Both the position numbers and the translations under genes were made by a program. Of a stretch of 64,000 nucleotides of DNA, positions 32,236-38,676 are shown in pieces. The stretch's first letter is position 1, and every line of letters begins with the position of its first letter. A model generated the notes under the pieces. The model was not told the DNA's origin and did no database searches. It saw only the letters and a program-made list of their open reading frames with translations. Source of the DNA: a virus; the IMG/VR virus record IMGVR_UViG_3300027675_000005, positions 1 through 64,000 of that record, one strand, 5' to 3'.

Positions 32236-33509
32236 CGTGGTCGCCGTCCTCCGACATCCGGCGCAGAGGCCCACATCTCGACGCACGTCGAGGCCGCTCC
32301 GACCGAGGCACAGCCCGATGGAGAATTTCTCGAAACCCGACCCACGTCGACGGCTATCGGCCTGCAGCCCCGAAGCGGCTCGCCTCTCAGCAAAATTTCG
32401 AGTCGGGCCTGCGCCGACACGTTTTCGCTGCCCTCGAGTTGCCTCGAGTTGTCCGGTCTCAGAGTCGATTCTCGGCGACACCGGAGATCGAGGCCGGTAC
32501 CGATCTTCGATCCGATCGAGAAGCTTGAGGGTGAGAGAAGCGATACATATACGCGCGGGCGCGGGCGCGGATGTACACACGCTAGGAGGCGCGCTGAGAC
32601 TGATGAAGATTCGAAATCGATTGCGAGAGAGTTCTCAAGAAGTCTCTCGAGAGATCGAAATTCGATTTTCATCGGCGTTGACGCGCAAACTTATATCCTG
32701 CCGACTCCTTTCGACAAACACCACACACAGAGTCTTCTCGCGGCGGCCTGCGATCGGTCTCTGCTGAGACTTGCCTCGCTTCGGTCCGGAGAATTTCTGC
32801 GCTAGTGAACGGCATGTCAATCTGACCGCGCGGTCGCGGCAGACTGTAACCCTTCACAATGTCAAACAGCGCAGGCTAGACGATGGAGACCGAGATCGAA
32901 CTCGACCGAAGAAAGACTCGAGCCGAGAAAGAACTCGGCCTTCAACTCGACCATCAACTCGACCGGAACATTGAACTCGACCTCCTAACTCAGCATGGAG
33001 CCTAGCATAGGACTTTGTTGATTGCAAGGGGGAAAACAAAAATAATTATTTCTTGAAATAAACAGGAGAAAAGAAGTTTAGATGGAAAAATTGTGGGGGA
33101 GAATGGTGGAATTATACGGTATAAAGAAGATTTTTCCAGGTTAAGTGGTTGTTCTATATAAAGAATATATAATAGAATATATAGAATAATAGTAAAGGCT
33201 TTATACCTGGCTCATCTCTTCTCTTGTTCAATCGATCGAGGCGTGTTTTCCCGACGACCCTCCCCCCGTAAAGGGAACAAAAAAAATTTCTTGGCTCCAT
33301 CTACCTGACTTTTTTGTTAATGAATTCAATCACTTAGCCGGGAAAAATCTAAACAATTGTCCCCAATTCCCGCAATTCGTACTCTTCTCCTATTCTCAGT
33401 TGCCCCGCCAGTTGTCCACACTACAACTCGCCAGTCATGTCGCTCGCGTAATCATCCACACCTCCTCCCTTCCCTAACTCGTCCCGGTAAACGATACCCA
33501 CCTTGGCAC
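32236..33509. other. Gene-free control/origin-like region
   Basis: No convincing gene despite several open frames. 32,236-32,880 is GC-rich with many TCGA-containing words, including two CCTCGAGTTG copies (32,432-32,451) and a large imperfect inverted repeat around CTCTCGAGAG (32,612-32,675). 32,899-32,982 is the first ACTCGRCC array. 33,030-33,220 is very AT-rich (for example TATATAAAGAATATATAATA) with GGTATAAAG/CTTTATACC inverted repeats at about 33,118 and 33,199. Iterons beside an AT-rich tract suggest a replication origin. Confidence 0.5.
32899..32982 (+). repeat. Iteron-like array 1: six copies of ACTCGRCC
   Basis: Copies begin (at ACTCG) at 32900, 32916, 32933, 32945, 32957 and 32975. 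Intervals are 16, 17, 12, 12 and 18. The third is ACTCGGCC, the second ACTCGAGCC, and the others ACTCGACC. The same motif, order and spacing recur at 37734-37822. Confidence 0.85.
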
Positions 33510-33555
33510 TTGCACTCACCCCCACATCTATGTTATACTTGTCTTTTAAGACAAG
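33510..33555 (+). promoter_or_regulatory. Phage promoter with 5' stem-loop
   Basis: TTGCAC (33510) and TATACT (33534), 18-bp spacer. The inverted repeat CTTGTCTT-TT-AAGACAAG (33538-33555) sits where the transcript would begin. A closely related promoter with a covarying stem lies at 35197. It drives the accessory gene cluster starting at 33603. Confidence 0.8.
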
Positions 33556-33602
33556 GAACGGCGCACTTGCCAAACGTGCCAAATAGTACCAAAGGACACG
33601 CT

Positions 33603-33905
33603 ATGCGACTACCCTACCGTGTAACCCTTCGCGCTATCGGCGAGGAGGACTTCCAAGTCACCATCAACGCTACGGACGCTGAAGACGCTCGTAGATGGAT
33701 CCGCAGCATTTATGAAGCGGAGATCCTCAACGTCGTCCCGCAGCCAGTCCACAACTTCCGTGTGGTGGAACATGACGTCCAATTCAACTTGGATTCCGTC
33801 ATTTACAGCTCGGACGATCTGCACGACGCCACAGCCATGCTAGAGCATCTGCGCCGCGCGTGGCTCTCTGGCACTCGCTACACTTTCACCCTTCAACACG
33901 GCTAG
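33603..33905 (+). CDS. 100-residue hypothetical protein, first of the accessory cluster
   Basis: ATG 33603 has an AAAGGACACGCT leader; frames extending upstream cross the promoter and are rejected. The sequence (RLPYRVTLRAIGEEDFQVTI, then ATDAEDARRWIRSIYEA) alternates strands and helices in a ferredoxin-like pattern. No function is recognised. Confidence 0.75.
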   Translation: MRLPYRVTLRAIGEEDFQVTINATDAEDARRWIRSIYEAEILNVVPQPVHNFRVVEHDVQFNLDSVIYSSDDLHDATAMLEHLRRAWLSGTRYTFTLQHG

Positions 33906-33914
33906 GATATCCCT

Positions 33915-34109
33915 ATGAACGAACTTGCAAACGCAAGACGTCGCTACCGGAAAGCACTTGAAGAAGTGTTCTCCGCCAAGGTTGAGCTTGTGGCACAACT
34001 GCAGAAACAGTACGCCGAGGTTCAAAAAGCTGCTGATGTGGATTGCACAGCAGCGGACTTAGAAGAGCTAACCGAACTCAACGCTGAAATCCTTCAGCTG
34101 TTGAGCTAA
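33915..34109 (+). CDS. 64-residue coiled-coil protein
   Basis: The protein is almost entirely helical and charged (MNELANARRRYRKALEEVFS). A single Cys lies in VDCTAADLEEL. It is co-directional, 9 bases after its neighbour. Unknown function; it could be a small regulator or host-protein inhibitor. Confidence 0.65.
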   Translation: MNELANARRRYRKALEEVFSAKVELVAQLQKQYAEVQKAADVDCTAADLEELTELNAEILQLLS

Positions 34110-34124
34110 CCGAAAGCACACCTT

Positions 34125-34361
34125 ATGAAAACGTACACACTCGGTTCCACCTCACTATTCTGCGCCCCCGGCATCGTACGCTGGGCAATCAACGGAGCGC
34201 AGTTTCGCAAAGATCGTAAGAAAATGATCTTTGTAATCAGCGGCGGTTGGGGCATCCCTATCGAGGCCGCAACGCAGCTGGTTCTCAAAGAAGTCCCGTA
34301 CATCGTCACTAAGGACGAAGCGGTTCAATTCACCGTAAACACAGAAAGTCTGCCCACATGA
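34125..34361 (+). CDS. 78-residue hypothetical protein
   Basis: Leader CGAAAGCACACCTT before ATG matches the leader style of nearby small genes. The sequence has basic (QFRKDRKKMIFVISGGWGI) and acidic parts. No family is recognised. Its end overlaps the next start (ATGA). Confidence 0.6.
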   Translation: MKTYTLGSTSLFCAPGIVRWAINGAQFRKDRKKMIFVISGGWGIPIEAATQLVLKEVPYIVTKDEAVQFTVNTESLPT

Positions 34362-34630
34362 GCAAGCACAATCCCGACGGCACAACTGAACACTATCTGT
34401 CTGCGCCGGAGACAGTTACTCTGGAAGGTTCCCATATCCGGACCATCACAATGAGCCTCACAAAGACTCACAAAACGCTAGCGGAGTACGCCCAGCTCGA
34501 CGGAGATCTCCAACCCGTCAAAAAGCCTGCGCTTTCTCCCATATACATCCGCAAGAGCGAGTTCGAAGTTAACGGGGAACTTCCTACGCACTTCGACATC
34601 GCAATCAACCCTGTGTACGCGGAGAAATGA
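34358..34630 (+). CDS. 90-residue hypothetical protein
   Basis: Starts MSKHNPDGTTEHYLSAPETV, overlapping the previous stop by four bases. Mixed alpha/beta, no cysteines, no membrane segment. Translational coupling to both neighbours supports expression, but the function is unknown. Confidence 0.6.
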   Translation: MSKHNPDGTTEHYLSAPETVTLEGSHIRTITMSLTKTHKTLAEYAQLDGDLQPVKKPALSPIYIRKSEFEVNGELPTHFDIAINPVYAEK

Positions 34631-34869
34631 CAATGGGATGGTACGTTGGACCGAAAGCAGATCACATCTGCTCACACGCTAAGTTCAACCTGCGCGGATG
34701 TACCCGCCGCGCAGGGCATTCTGGCTCGCACACAAACATCAATGATCCTTACGGGCGCACCTGGGAGGATGCTGATGGGAAATACTGCGAGACAAAAGAA
34801 GATTGGGTCTGGTTAATTGACAACCTAACCGGTTCCGGCGGAAAGTACAACGACTACCCGAAGGAGTGA
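34627..34869 (+). CDS. 80-residue hypothetical protein with Cys/His pattern
   Basis: Start at 34627 overlaps the previous stop; an in-frame ATG two codons later is an alternative. HICSHAKFNLRGCTRRAGH has two Cys and three His in 19 residues, suggesting a small zinc site. The C-terminus is Trp- and Gly-rich. Its stop TGA directly precedes the first two-hairpin RNA element. Confidence 0.6.
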   Translation: MTMGWYVGPKADHICSHAKFNLRGCTRRAGHSGSHTNINDPYGRTWEDADGKYCETKEDWVWLIDNLTGSGGKYNDYPKE

Positions 34870-34870
34870 T

Positions 34871-34925
34871 GCAAGCCCTTGCCCTGGGTCACTCCAGGGC
34901 AAGAACGTGCATCCCGCACGACAAC
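34871..34925 (+). ncRNA. Two-hairpin RNA element, copy 1
   Basis: After GCAAGCC comes a perfect 10-bp stem CTTGCCCTGG/CCAGGGCAAG (34878-34887, 34894-34903, loop GTCACT), then AA, then a second stem CGTGC/GCACG with loop ATCCC (34906-34920), then ACAACGGAG. Copy 2 at 35951 keeps the flanks and the second hairpin but changes four base pairs of the first stem in a compensated way. It lies in the leader of the secreted-protein gene at 34938. Confidence 0.7.
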
Positions 34926-34937
34926 GGAGTAACTAAA

Positions 34938-35150
34938 ATGAAGAAGCTTCTTATCTCGCTTTCGTTTGCTGCCCTTCTCGGCGTTCCCGAGGCCTACGCT
35001 GCGGAAATCAGCGCCGACAAGCTGAAGGCCTGCGAGTCCGCTTATCGCGAGAAGAACAAGGCCGACAAGGACGCAGCACCGGAGGGATACAAGGTTTCCC
35101 GCCCGCGTGGCTTCCGGCAGGCATTCATCGTTGAGTGCCTGAGCAAGTAG
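34938..35150 (+). CDS. Small secreted protein
   Basis: A 70-residue protein starting MKKLLISLSFAALLGVPEA, a signal peptide with cleavage after AYA. The mature ~48 residues are Lys-rich with two cysteines (KACESAYREK and FIVECLSK). A longer frame from 34866 would run through the RNA element and lacks a reason to be used. It is probably periplasmic, with function unknown. Confidence 0.7.
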   Translation: MKKLLISLSFAALLGVPEAYAAEISADKLKACESAYREKNKADKDAAPEGYKVSRPRGFRQAFIVECLSK

Positions 35151-35196
35151 TCCACAAGAGGTCCACCATCTATGACCCAGATGCCACGCAAGCCGC

Positions 35197-35241
35197 TTGT
35201 GCTCAGCGTGGCATCTGTGTTATACTTATCTGTAAGATAAG
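35197..35241 (+). promoter_or_regulatory. Phage promoter with 5' stem-loop
   Basis: TTGTGC (35197) and TATACT (35221), 18-bp spacer, in a context GCATCTGTGTTATACTT almost identical to the 33510 promoter. The inverted repeat CTTATCT-GTA-AGATAAG (35225-35241) follows and covaries with the 33538 stem. Confidence 0.8.
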
Positions 35242-35265
35242 GCAAACAGAGAGAAAGGTACGCAA

Positions 35266-35559
35266 ATGATAGTTCTAAACAACCTGCGTCGCGATAACCC
35301 CTATCGTGAAGGACAAACGCAGAACATGCACTGGCAAGACCTCTACACGGCGCTCGGTCTGAGCACCACACGGCATCTCCCCGCTGAAGGGCTGCCGCCG
35401 CGCATGATTGGGAACGTTGAAGTCTGGGTCGATGCTAAGATCCCAGGCGTCAATCAGGACGCCAAGCGCGTGTGGTGCAAATGTCCAGTCTGCGATAAGC
35501 CGTTCACCGCCGGAAAGCTGTTCCAGCATCTCCCGGTTCACAAGAAGGACACCAAGTAA
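35266..35559 (+). CDS. 97-residue protein with C2H2-like zinc finger
   Basis: The C-terminal third reads WCKCPVCDKPFTAGKLFQHL then PVH, giving a CxC-x2-C ... H-x3-H pattern close to a C2H2 finger. The N-terminal part (NMHWQDLYTALGLSTTRHLPA) is helical. Ribosome-binding site GAGAGAAAGG. A nucleic-acid-binding or protein-binding role is likely, with partner unknown. Confidence 0.7.
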   Translation: MIVLNNLRRDNPYREGQTQNMHWQDLYTALGLSTTRHLPAEGLPPRMIGNVEVWVDAKIPGVNQDAKRVWCKCPVCDKPFTAGKLFQHLPVHKKDTK

Positions 35560-35560
35560 G

Positions 35561-35947
35561 ATGAAAAAAGATCTATACGATCCAAATCACCAAGCCCTCA
35601 AACAGGGCTGGAAGGTGATTAAATCTGTAGCGGTTCCCGGCGACGGAGTGCAAGCTCCGGGCGCCGTGGTGATGTGTGAAGTCAACAGCGAACATCACCC
35701 GCTCGCAGTTCACTTCTTCAATGCACAGGACGGGGGTTTCCACAGCGGAAACTACTGCAAGACCCGCGCTGAGGCGGAGGAAGCCTTTGGAAAGCGGGCG
35801 CTGCGGTTCAACGTCGAGGATGAGCCTTGGGACACTGACGGGGACACCAGCAAGTGGAACGAGAACGGCGAGAGCAGCGAGCGTGAAAACGATCGCATGT
35901 CCCGCGACGAGCAATACAACGACTACGAAAGCTCGTTCGGAGGCTGA
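35561..35947 (+). CDS. 128-residue hypothetical acidic protein
   Basis: ATG 35561 lies one base after the previous stop. The first ~85 residues form an alpha/beta domain (WKVIKSVAVPGDGVQAPGAV, then HFFNAQDGGFHSGNYCKTR). The C-terminus is acidic and disordered (DGDTSKWNENGESSERENDR). The stop TGA is followed immediately by copy 2 of the RNA element. Confidence 0.65.
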   Translation: MKKDLYDPNHQALKQGWKVIKSVAVPGDGVQAPGAVVMCEVNSEHHPLAVHFFNAQDGGFHSGNYCKTRAEAEEAFGKRALRFNVEDEPWDTDGDTSKWNENGESSERENDRMSRDEQYNDYESSFGG

Positions 35948-35950
35948 TTG

Positions 35951-36006
35951 CAAGCCCATGTCCCCGGGTCAGAGGCGGGGACATGAACGTGCAATCCCGC
36001 ACGACA
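35951..36006 (+). ncRNA. Two-hairpin RNA element, copy 2
   Basis: GCAAGCC, a 10-bp stem CATGTCCCCG/CGGGGACATG (35957-35966, 35976-35985, loop containing GGTCA), AA, and a second stem CGTGC/GCACG with loop AATCCC (35988-36003), then ACAACG. It has the same architecture and flanks as copy 1 at 34871. Confidence 0.7.
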
Positions 36007-36021
36007 ACGAAAGCACATCCT

Positions 36022-36297
36022 ATGACTAAACCTGTGATGCGCTACCCGGGCAACGATCCTGAGAATGGTCCTGCCTATCCGCAAGTGTTCGACGGTGTCG
36101 ATTGGCACTGTGCCGAACACAAGTTCGTTACCGGAATCGATCACGATCACGAGACCGGTGAGGAATACGAAGTCACCCATTGCGTCCACTGCGGTGATTG
36201 GCCCTCGGACCACAGCGCCCACGTTCTGGCCTGGTACGAGTTCACCTCCGCCATGTCCGACAGCGAATGGGGAGCATATAATGCATCACGTAGATGA
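36022..36297 (+). CDS. 91-residue hypothetical protein with Cys/His pairs
   Basis: ATG 36022 (MTKPVMRYPGNDPENGPAY) with leader CGAAAGCACATCCT. VDWHCAEHKFVTGIDHDHE and VTHCVHCGDWPSDHSAH give a probable zinc-binding set. A start at 35983 would place coding sequence inside the RNA element and is rejected. Unknown function. Confidence 0.65.
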   Translation: MTKPVMRYPGNDPENGPAYPQVFDGVDWHCAEHKFVTGIDHDHETGEEYEVTHCVHCGDWPSDHSAHVLAWYEFTSAMSDSEWGAYNASRR

Positions 36298-36514
36298 TCT
36301 TGGGATTAGATGCCCCAAGGGCCACACGGAACTCACGGCGAGTTCCATGGGGAAGCCGATTACTGAAGCTCGTTGGATGATCCGACCCTTTAAAGTCGGG
36401 GATGAACACGGGCGTTGGTGGTCTGAGTGCATGGTCTGCGCCGGGGTTATCGACGCAGACGGTAATTCAACCGGTAAATCGAACAATAAGAAAGGATGGT
36501 ACTGCAATGGCTAG
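36281..36514 (+). CDS. 77-residue hypothetical zinc-ribbon-like protein
   Basis: Start MHHVDDLGIRCPKGHTEL with GGGGAGC ribosome-binding site inside the previous gene (17-base overlap). CPKGH and CMVCAGVI supply two metal-ligand pairs about 40 residues apart, a zinc-ribbon arrangement. The C-terminus is basic (KSNNKKGWYCNG). Confidence 0.65.
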   Translation: MHHVDDLGIRCPKGHTELTASSMGKPITEARWMIRPFKVGDEHGRWWSECMVCAGVIDADGNSTGKSNNKKGWYCNG

Positions 36515-36815
36515 ATCAATCTTTGGATGGGACTTGCCCCCGGGCGTGTCCACTTCTGATCTTCCTGGCAACAGCCGGGAAGAGCAGGAGGTAGAAGCCT
36601 TTGTTGAAGGTGTGTACGAGATGCTTGGCGAGGCTGCCAAGGACGAGAAGTTAGCTGAGATGGTTGCCACCTGGGCTCTCGCTCTTCGAGGCAACGCTTA
36701 CTCCGAAGGATACCAGCAGGGAATGGCTGATGCTGAAGAAGCCAAGCGTCACACGGAGCAGCAGCTCCACCGAATCGTTTGTTCCAACACGCTAACTTCA
36801 GGAGAGGACAAGTGA
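36507..36815 (+). CDS. 102-residue helical hypothetical protein
   Basis: Starts MARSIFGWDLPPGVSTSDLP with an AAAGGA ribosome-binding site in the previous gene (8-base overlap). The rest is acidic and helical (EVEAFVEGVYEMLGEAAKDE), ending in a GTGA overlap with the next gene. The GWDLPPGVS start is typical of short phage proteins of unknown role. Confidence 0.65.
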   Translation: MARSIFGWDLPPGVSTSDLPGNSREEQEVEAFVEGVYEMLGEAAKDEKLAEMVATWALALRGNAYSEGYQQGMADAEEAKRHTEQQLHRIVCSNTLTSGEDK

Positions 36816-37084
36816 GAACCTTCCAAACCACCCGCGATCAGCGGTACACATCATTACTCGCTCGATATGAGGGCAACGGAGACGAACTCGACAATGACGA
36901 ACTGGTTGAGTTCCGTGCCCTGCACCGACGCGCAATCGAACGCGATCTGCCCCTCTGTCGTTCAGTAATGGTTGAGGCGCTTCTCGACCGGGGCATGGAT
37001 ATCCACGAGATTGCGGAACTTACTGATCCCAATCTACTGGCAATGATCAAGACAATGATGGAACTGGATAAGACAAATGGGTAA
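36812..37084 (+). CDS. 90-residue helical hypothetical protein
   Basis: GTG start at 36812 overlapping the previous stop, preceded by CAGGAGAGGAC. Helical and charged (TSLLARYEGNGDELDNDELV, then LLDRGMDIHEIAELTDPNLL). The segment MDIHEIAELTDPNLL could be an HTH-like turn, but support is weak. Confidence 0.6.
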   Translation: MRTFQTTRDQRYTSLLARYEGNGDELDNDELVEFRALHRRAIERDLPLCRSVMVEALLDRGMDIHEIAELTDPNLLAMIKTMMELDKTNG

Positions 37085-37262
37085 CTATCTTGTCGAAGTC
37101 TACGATTCCTCCGGGGACTGTTTCCATCGTTGGAAAAGTACCGATCCAATGACTGCGATAGCTGAACTTGGATTGAAGTGCATGGATTGGCGGGGGTTGG
37201 GATTCAGGAATGCATCCTGCTATCTCAACTCCGTGGAGCAATGGAATCTGGAAGTGAAATGA
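37077..37262 (+). CDS. 61-residue hypothetical protein
   Basis: Starts MGNYLVEVYDSSGDCFHRWK within the last codons of the previous gene (8-base overlap). It is a small alpha/beta protein with three cysteines. Unknown function. The region downstream to 37545 has structured DNA and a possible small gene. Confidence 0.6.
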   Translation: MGNYLVEVYDSSGDCFHRWKSTDPMTAIAELGLKCMDWRGLGFRNASCYLNSVEQWNLEVK

Positions 37263-37284
37263 AACCTTCCAACGGAGATCGAAA

Positions 37285-37440
37285 GTGACGCGGCTGGAGA
37301 GAGCCCACCTCCGGTCGCGAAACCGTGATCGACACGAGCCAGAGACCGAGACCGGCGGGGTCGGTACGGGACCTTCGAAATCATCTGCGAGTTCCTATGG
37401 GGAGCGCGGGCGAGGCAGCCCTGACGTGCAAACTTTTTAG
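37285..37440 (+). CDS. Possible 51-residue Arg/Gly/Glu-rich protein
   Basis: GTG 37285 lies seven bases after AACGGAG, the usual phage ribosome-binding motif here. The product (VTRLERAHLRSRNRDRHEPE...) is low complexity. The same DNA can fold into strong hairpins (37289-37319: CGCGGCTGGA/TCCGGTCGCG, two G-U pairs), so a regulatory RNA is the alternative. Confidence 0.35.
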   Translation: MTRLERAHLRSRNRDRHEPETETGGVGTGPSKSSASSYGERGRGSPDVQTF

Positions 37441-37485
37441 CGCGGAGCTGGCGGTTGACGCAACGTCTCTGAAAACAATTGATGG

Positions 37486-37514
37486 TTGCATCGAACCAAA
37501 ATCTGTGCTACTAT
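37486..37514 (+). promoter_or_regulatory. Phage promoter
   Basis: TTGCAT (37486) and TACTAT (37509), 17-bp spacer, with TGTGC just before the -10; an overlapping TATAAT starts at 37512. CAACGGAG follows before the gene at 37546. Confidence 0.7.
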
Positions 37515-37545
37515 AATGCCACTGGAATCACAACGGAGATCCTAA

Positions 37546-37731
37546 ATGGCTAGAAGGAAAGAAAGACCAATTGAACCACAGAAATGGCTGGTTCGTATAA
37601 TTCGCGACTCACGAGACGCAACGCGCGATTATTGGCTTCCGGCGCGCGAAGCTAGCGAATTGGAAAAGCAGGGGAAGCTGGCGTTTGATCTAACGAATAG
37701 CTGCTATAGCACGGCTAGGGTTATCGATTAA
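37546..37731 (+). CDS. 61-residue basic hypothetical protein
   Basis: Has its own promoter and AACGGAG ribosome-binding site. MARRKERPIEPQKWLVRIIR is basic at the start, followed by an alpha/beta body (DYWLPAREASELEKQGKLAF). It is followed immediately by the second ACTCGRCC array, so it could encode the protein that binds the array, a guess based on position only. Confidence 0.65.
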   Translation: MARRKERPIEPQKWLVRIIRDSRDATRDYWLPAREASELEKQGKLAFDLTNSCYSTARVID

Positions 37732-37733
37732 AG

Positions 37734-37822
37734 ACTCGACGACCGGCTGGAGACTCGACCGCTGAGAAATGACTCGGCCAAGGACTCGGCCAGAAACTCG
37801 ACCACCGAAAAACAACTCGACC
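37734..37822 (+). repeat. Iteron-like array 2: six copies of ACTCGRCC
   Basis: Copies begin at 37734, 37753, 37772, 37784, 37796 and 37815. Intervals are 19, 19, 12, 12 and 19. The third is ACTCGGCC, as in array 1, and the last is followed by TCT, as the last copy of array 1 is followed by TCC. The two arrays are about 4.8 kb apart. Confidence 0.85.
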
Positions 37823-37840
37823 TCTAGAAAGGAATATGCT

Positions 37841-38131
37841 ATGGAACGCTTCAATGAAGAGAAACTGCACACTGACATGCGACCCAAGAAACGATACACT
37901 TATTGGGTCACAGGCACTAGAGAATTTCCATTCGACATGCTGCGTTATGATTCTGCATGGCCCGCAGATTCACAGAGCGCATCCAATCTTGCGTGGAGTT
38001 ACGCAGATCTGAATGTTTCTAGGGACCGTCGCTCGGTGAGATTGCACTCGTACAGGGAGCCTACAGTGGATAGGTGGGCATCCTTCAGTTGGTCCGTTGG
38101 TGAACAAGCCGTTCAAAAGGAAACGCTATGA
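37841..38131 (+). CDS. 96-residue hypothetical protein
   Basis: ATG 37841 with an AAAGGA site just after array 2; a frame opening upstream would translate the array into Thr-Arg-Pro repeats and is rejected. The product starts MERFNEEKLHTDMRPKKRYT and is rich in aromatic residues and arginine. Unknown function. It overlaps the next start by four bases. Confidence 0.65.
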   Translation: MERFNEEKLHTDMRPKKRYTYWVTGTREFPFDMLRYDSAWPADSQSASNLAWSYADLNVSRDRRSVRLHSYREPTVDRWASFSWSVGEQAVQKETL

Positions 38132-38331
38132 TCAGCAAAGAAGACTGGACCACCTACTTCAAATTCCTGGACGCTCTACGGGAATCAGGCGCCACAAACA
38201 TGCTCGGCGCTGGTCCTTATCTTACAGAGGCGTTCGATATTCCAAGGGGCGATGCAAATAAGATCTTGCAAGCCTGGTGGAAAAACTTCAGCGACGAGCC
38301 TGCTGAGGTCAGAGCAGAGAAAGTTATCTGA
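38128..38331 (+). CDS. 67-residue helical hypothetical protein
   Basis: Starts MISKEDWTTYFKFLDALRES. A helical pattern with GPYLTEAFDIPRGDANKILQ resembles small HTH domains that read phage operators, but no clear family match is seen. The start overlaps the previous stop (ATGA). Confidence 0.6.
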   Translation: MISKEDWTTYFKFLDALRESGATNMLGAGPYLTEAFDIPRGDANKILQAWWKNFSDEPAEVRAEKVI

Positions 38332-38452
38332 GCTACCCACGAAGATGTACTTTCGGTCGGGTAGCGGGAGACTCGGTCTTCAGAAAGGTGACCTGCGGTT
38401 CTTCGTGGGTTATGTCATAGCGCCGTTCAAGGTCACCAACTCCCGCATTTAA
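38332..38452 (+). promoter_or_regulatory. Leader with alternative stems, or a 35-codon micro-gene
   Basis: Stem A is ACCCACGAAGA/TCTTCGTGGGT (38335-38345, 38400-38410, 11 perfect bp). Stem B is GGTGACCT/AGGTCACC (38387-38394, 38430-38437) and interlocks with A as a pseudoknot. Stem C, GCTACCC/GGGTAGC (38332-38338, 38359-38365), excludes A. The same DNA also encodes 35 codons from ATG 38345 (MYFRSGSGRLGLQKGDLRFF...) with a poor ribosome-binding site. Confidence 0.45.
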
Positions 38453-38469
38453 TTCAACGGAGGACTACC

Positions 38470-38676
38470 ATGCGTGTCCAGATCCCCGCCTACACTGATC
38501 GCTGGATGATGGGCGATCGATACGGTTATGTAATCAAAACCACTAGACATAAGGAGCGTTACATTGGCGTACCGTCGTCCCGTTCACGTTCAGACGAATA
38601 TGAAGTTGCTCATGTTAAACTGGACAAGTCAGGCAAGACAGTGAAAGTTATTCTTGCTGATTGCACGAATGTCTAA
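38470..38676 (+). CDS. 68-residue hypothetical protein
   Basis: AACGGAGGACTACC precedes ATG 38470. The protein is basic and beta-rich (RVQIPAYTDRWMMGDRYGYV, then HVKLDKSGKTVKVILADC), an SH3-like pattern. Its stop overlaps the next gene. Confidence 0.65.
   Translation: MRVQIPAYTDRWMMGDRYGYVIKTTRHKERYIGVPSSRSRSDEYEVAHVKLDKSGKTVKVILADCTNV

Noticed and set aside
32620-32675. Mobile-element ends around CTCTCGAGAG
   Set aside because: The inverted repeat is imperfect and there is no transposase gene nearby or target duplication.
31669-32767. Long open frames on both strands across 31.7-32.8 kb (186-303 codons)
   Set aside because: The region is GC-rich, so stops are rare. The translations are Arg/Ser/Pro-rich with no domain, and two terminators and two better-supported small genes occupy the left part.
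32899-37822. CRISPR array interpretation of the ACTCGRCC repeats
   Set aside because: Repeat units are only 8 bp with spacers of 4-11 bp, far too short for CRISPR, and no cas genes other than a stand-alone Cas4-like nuclease are present.
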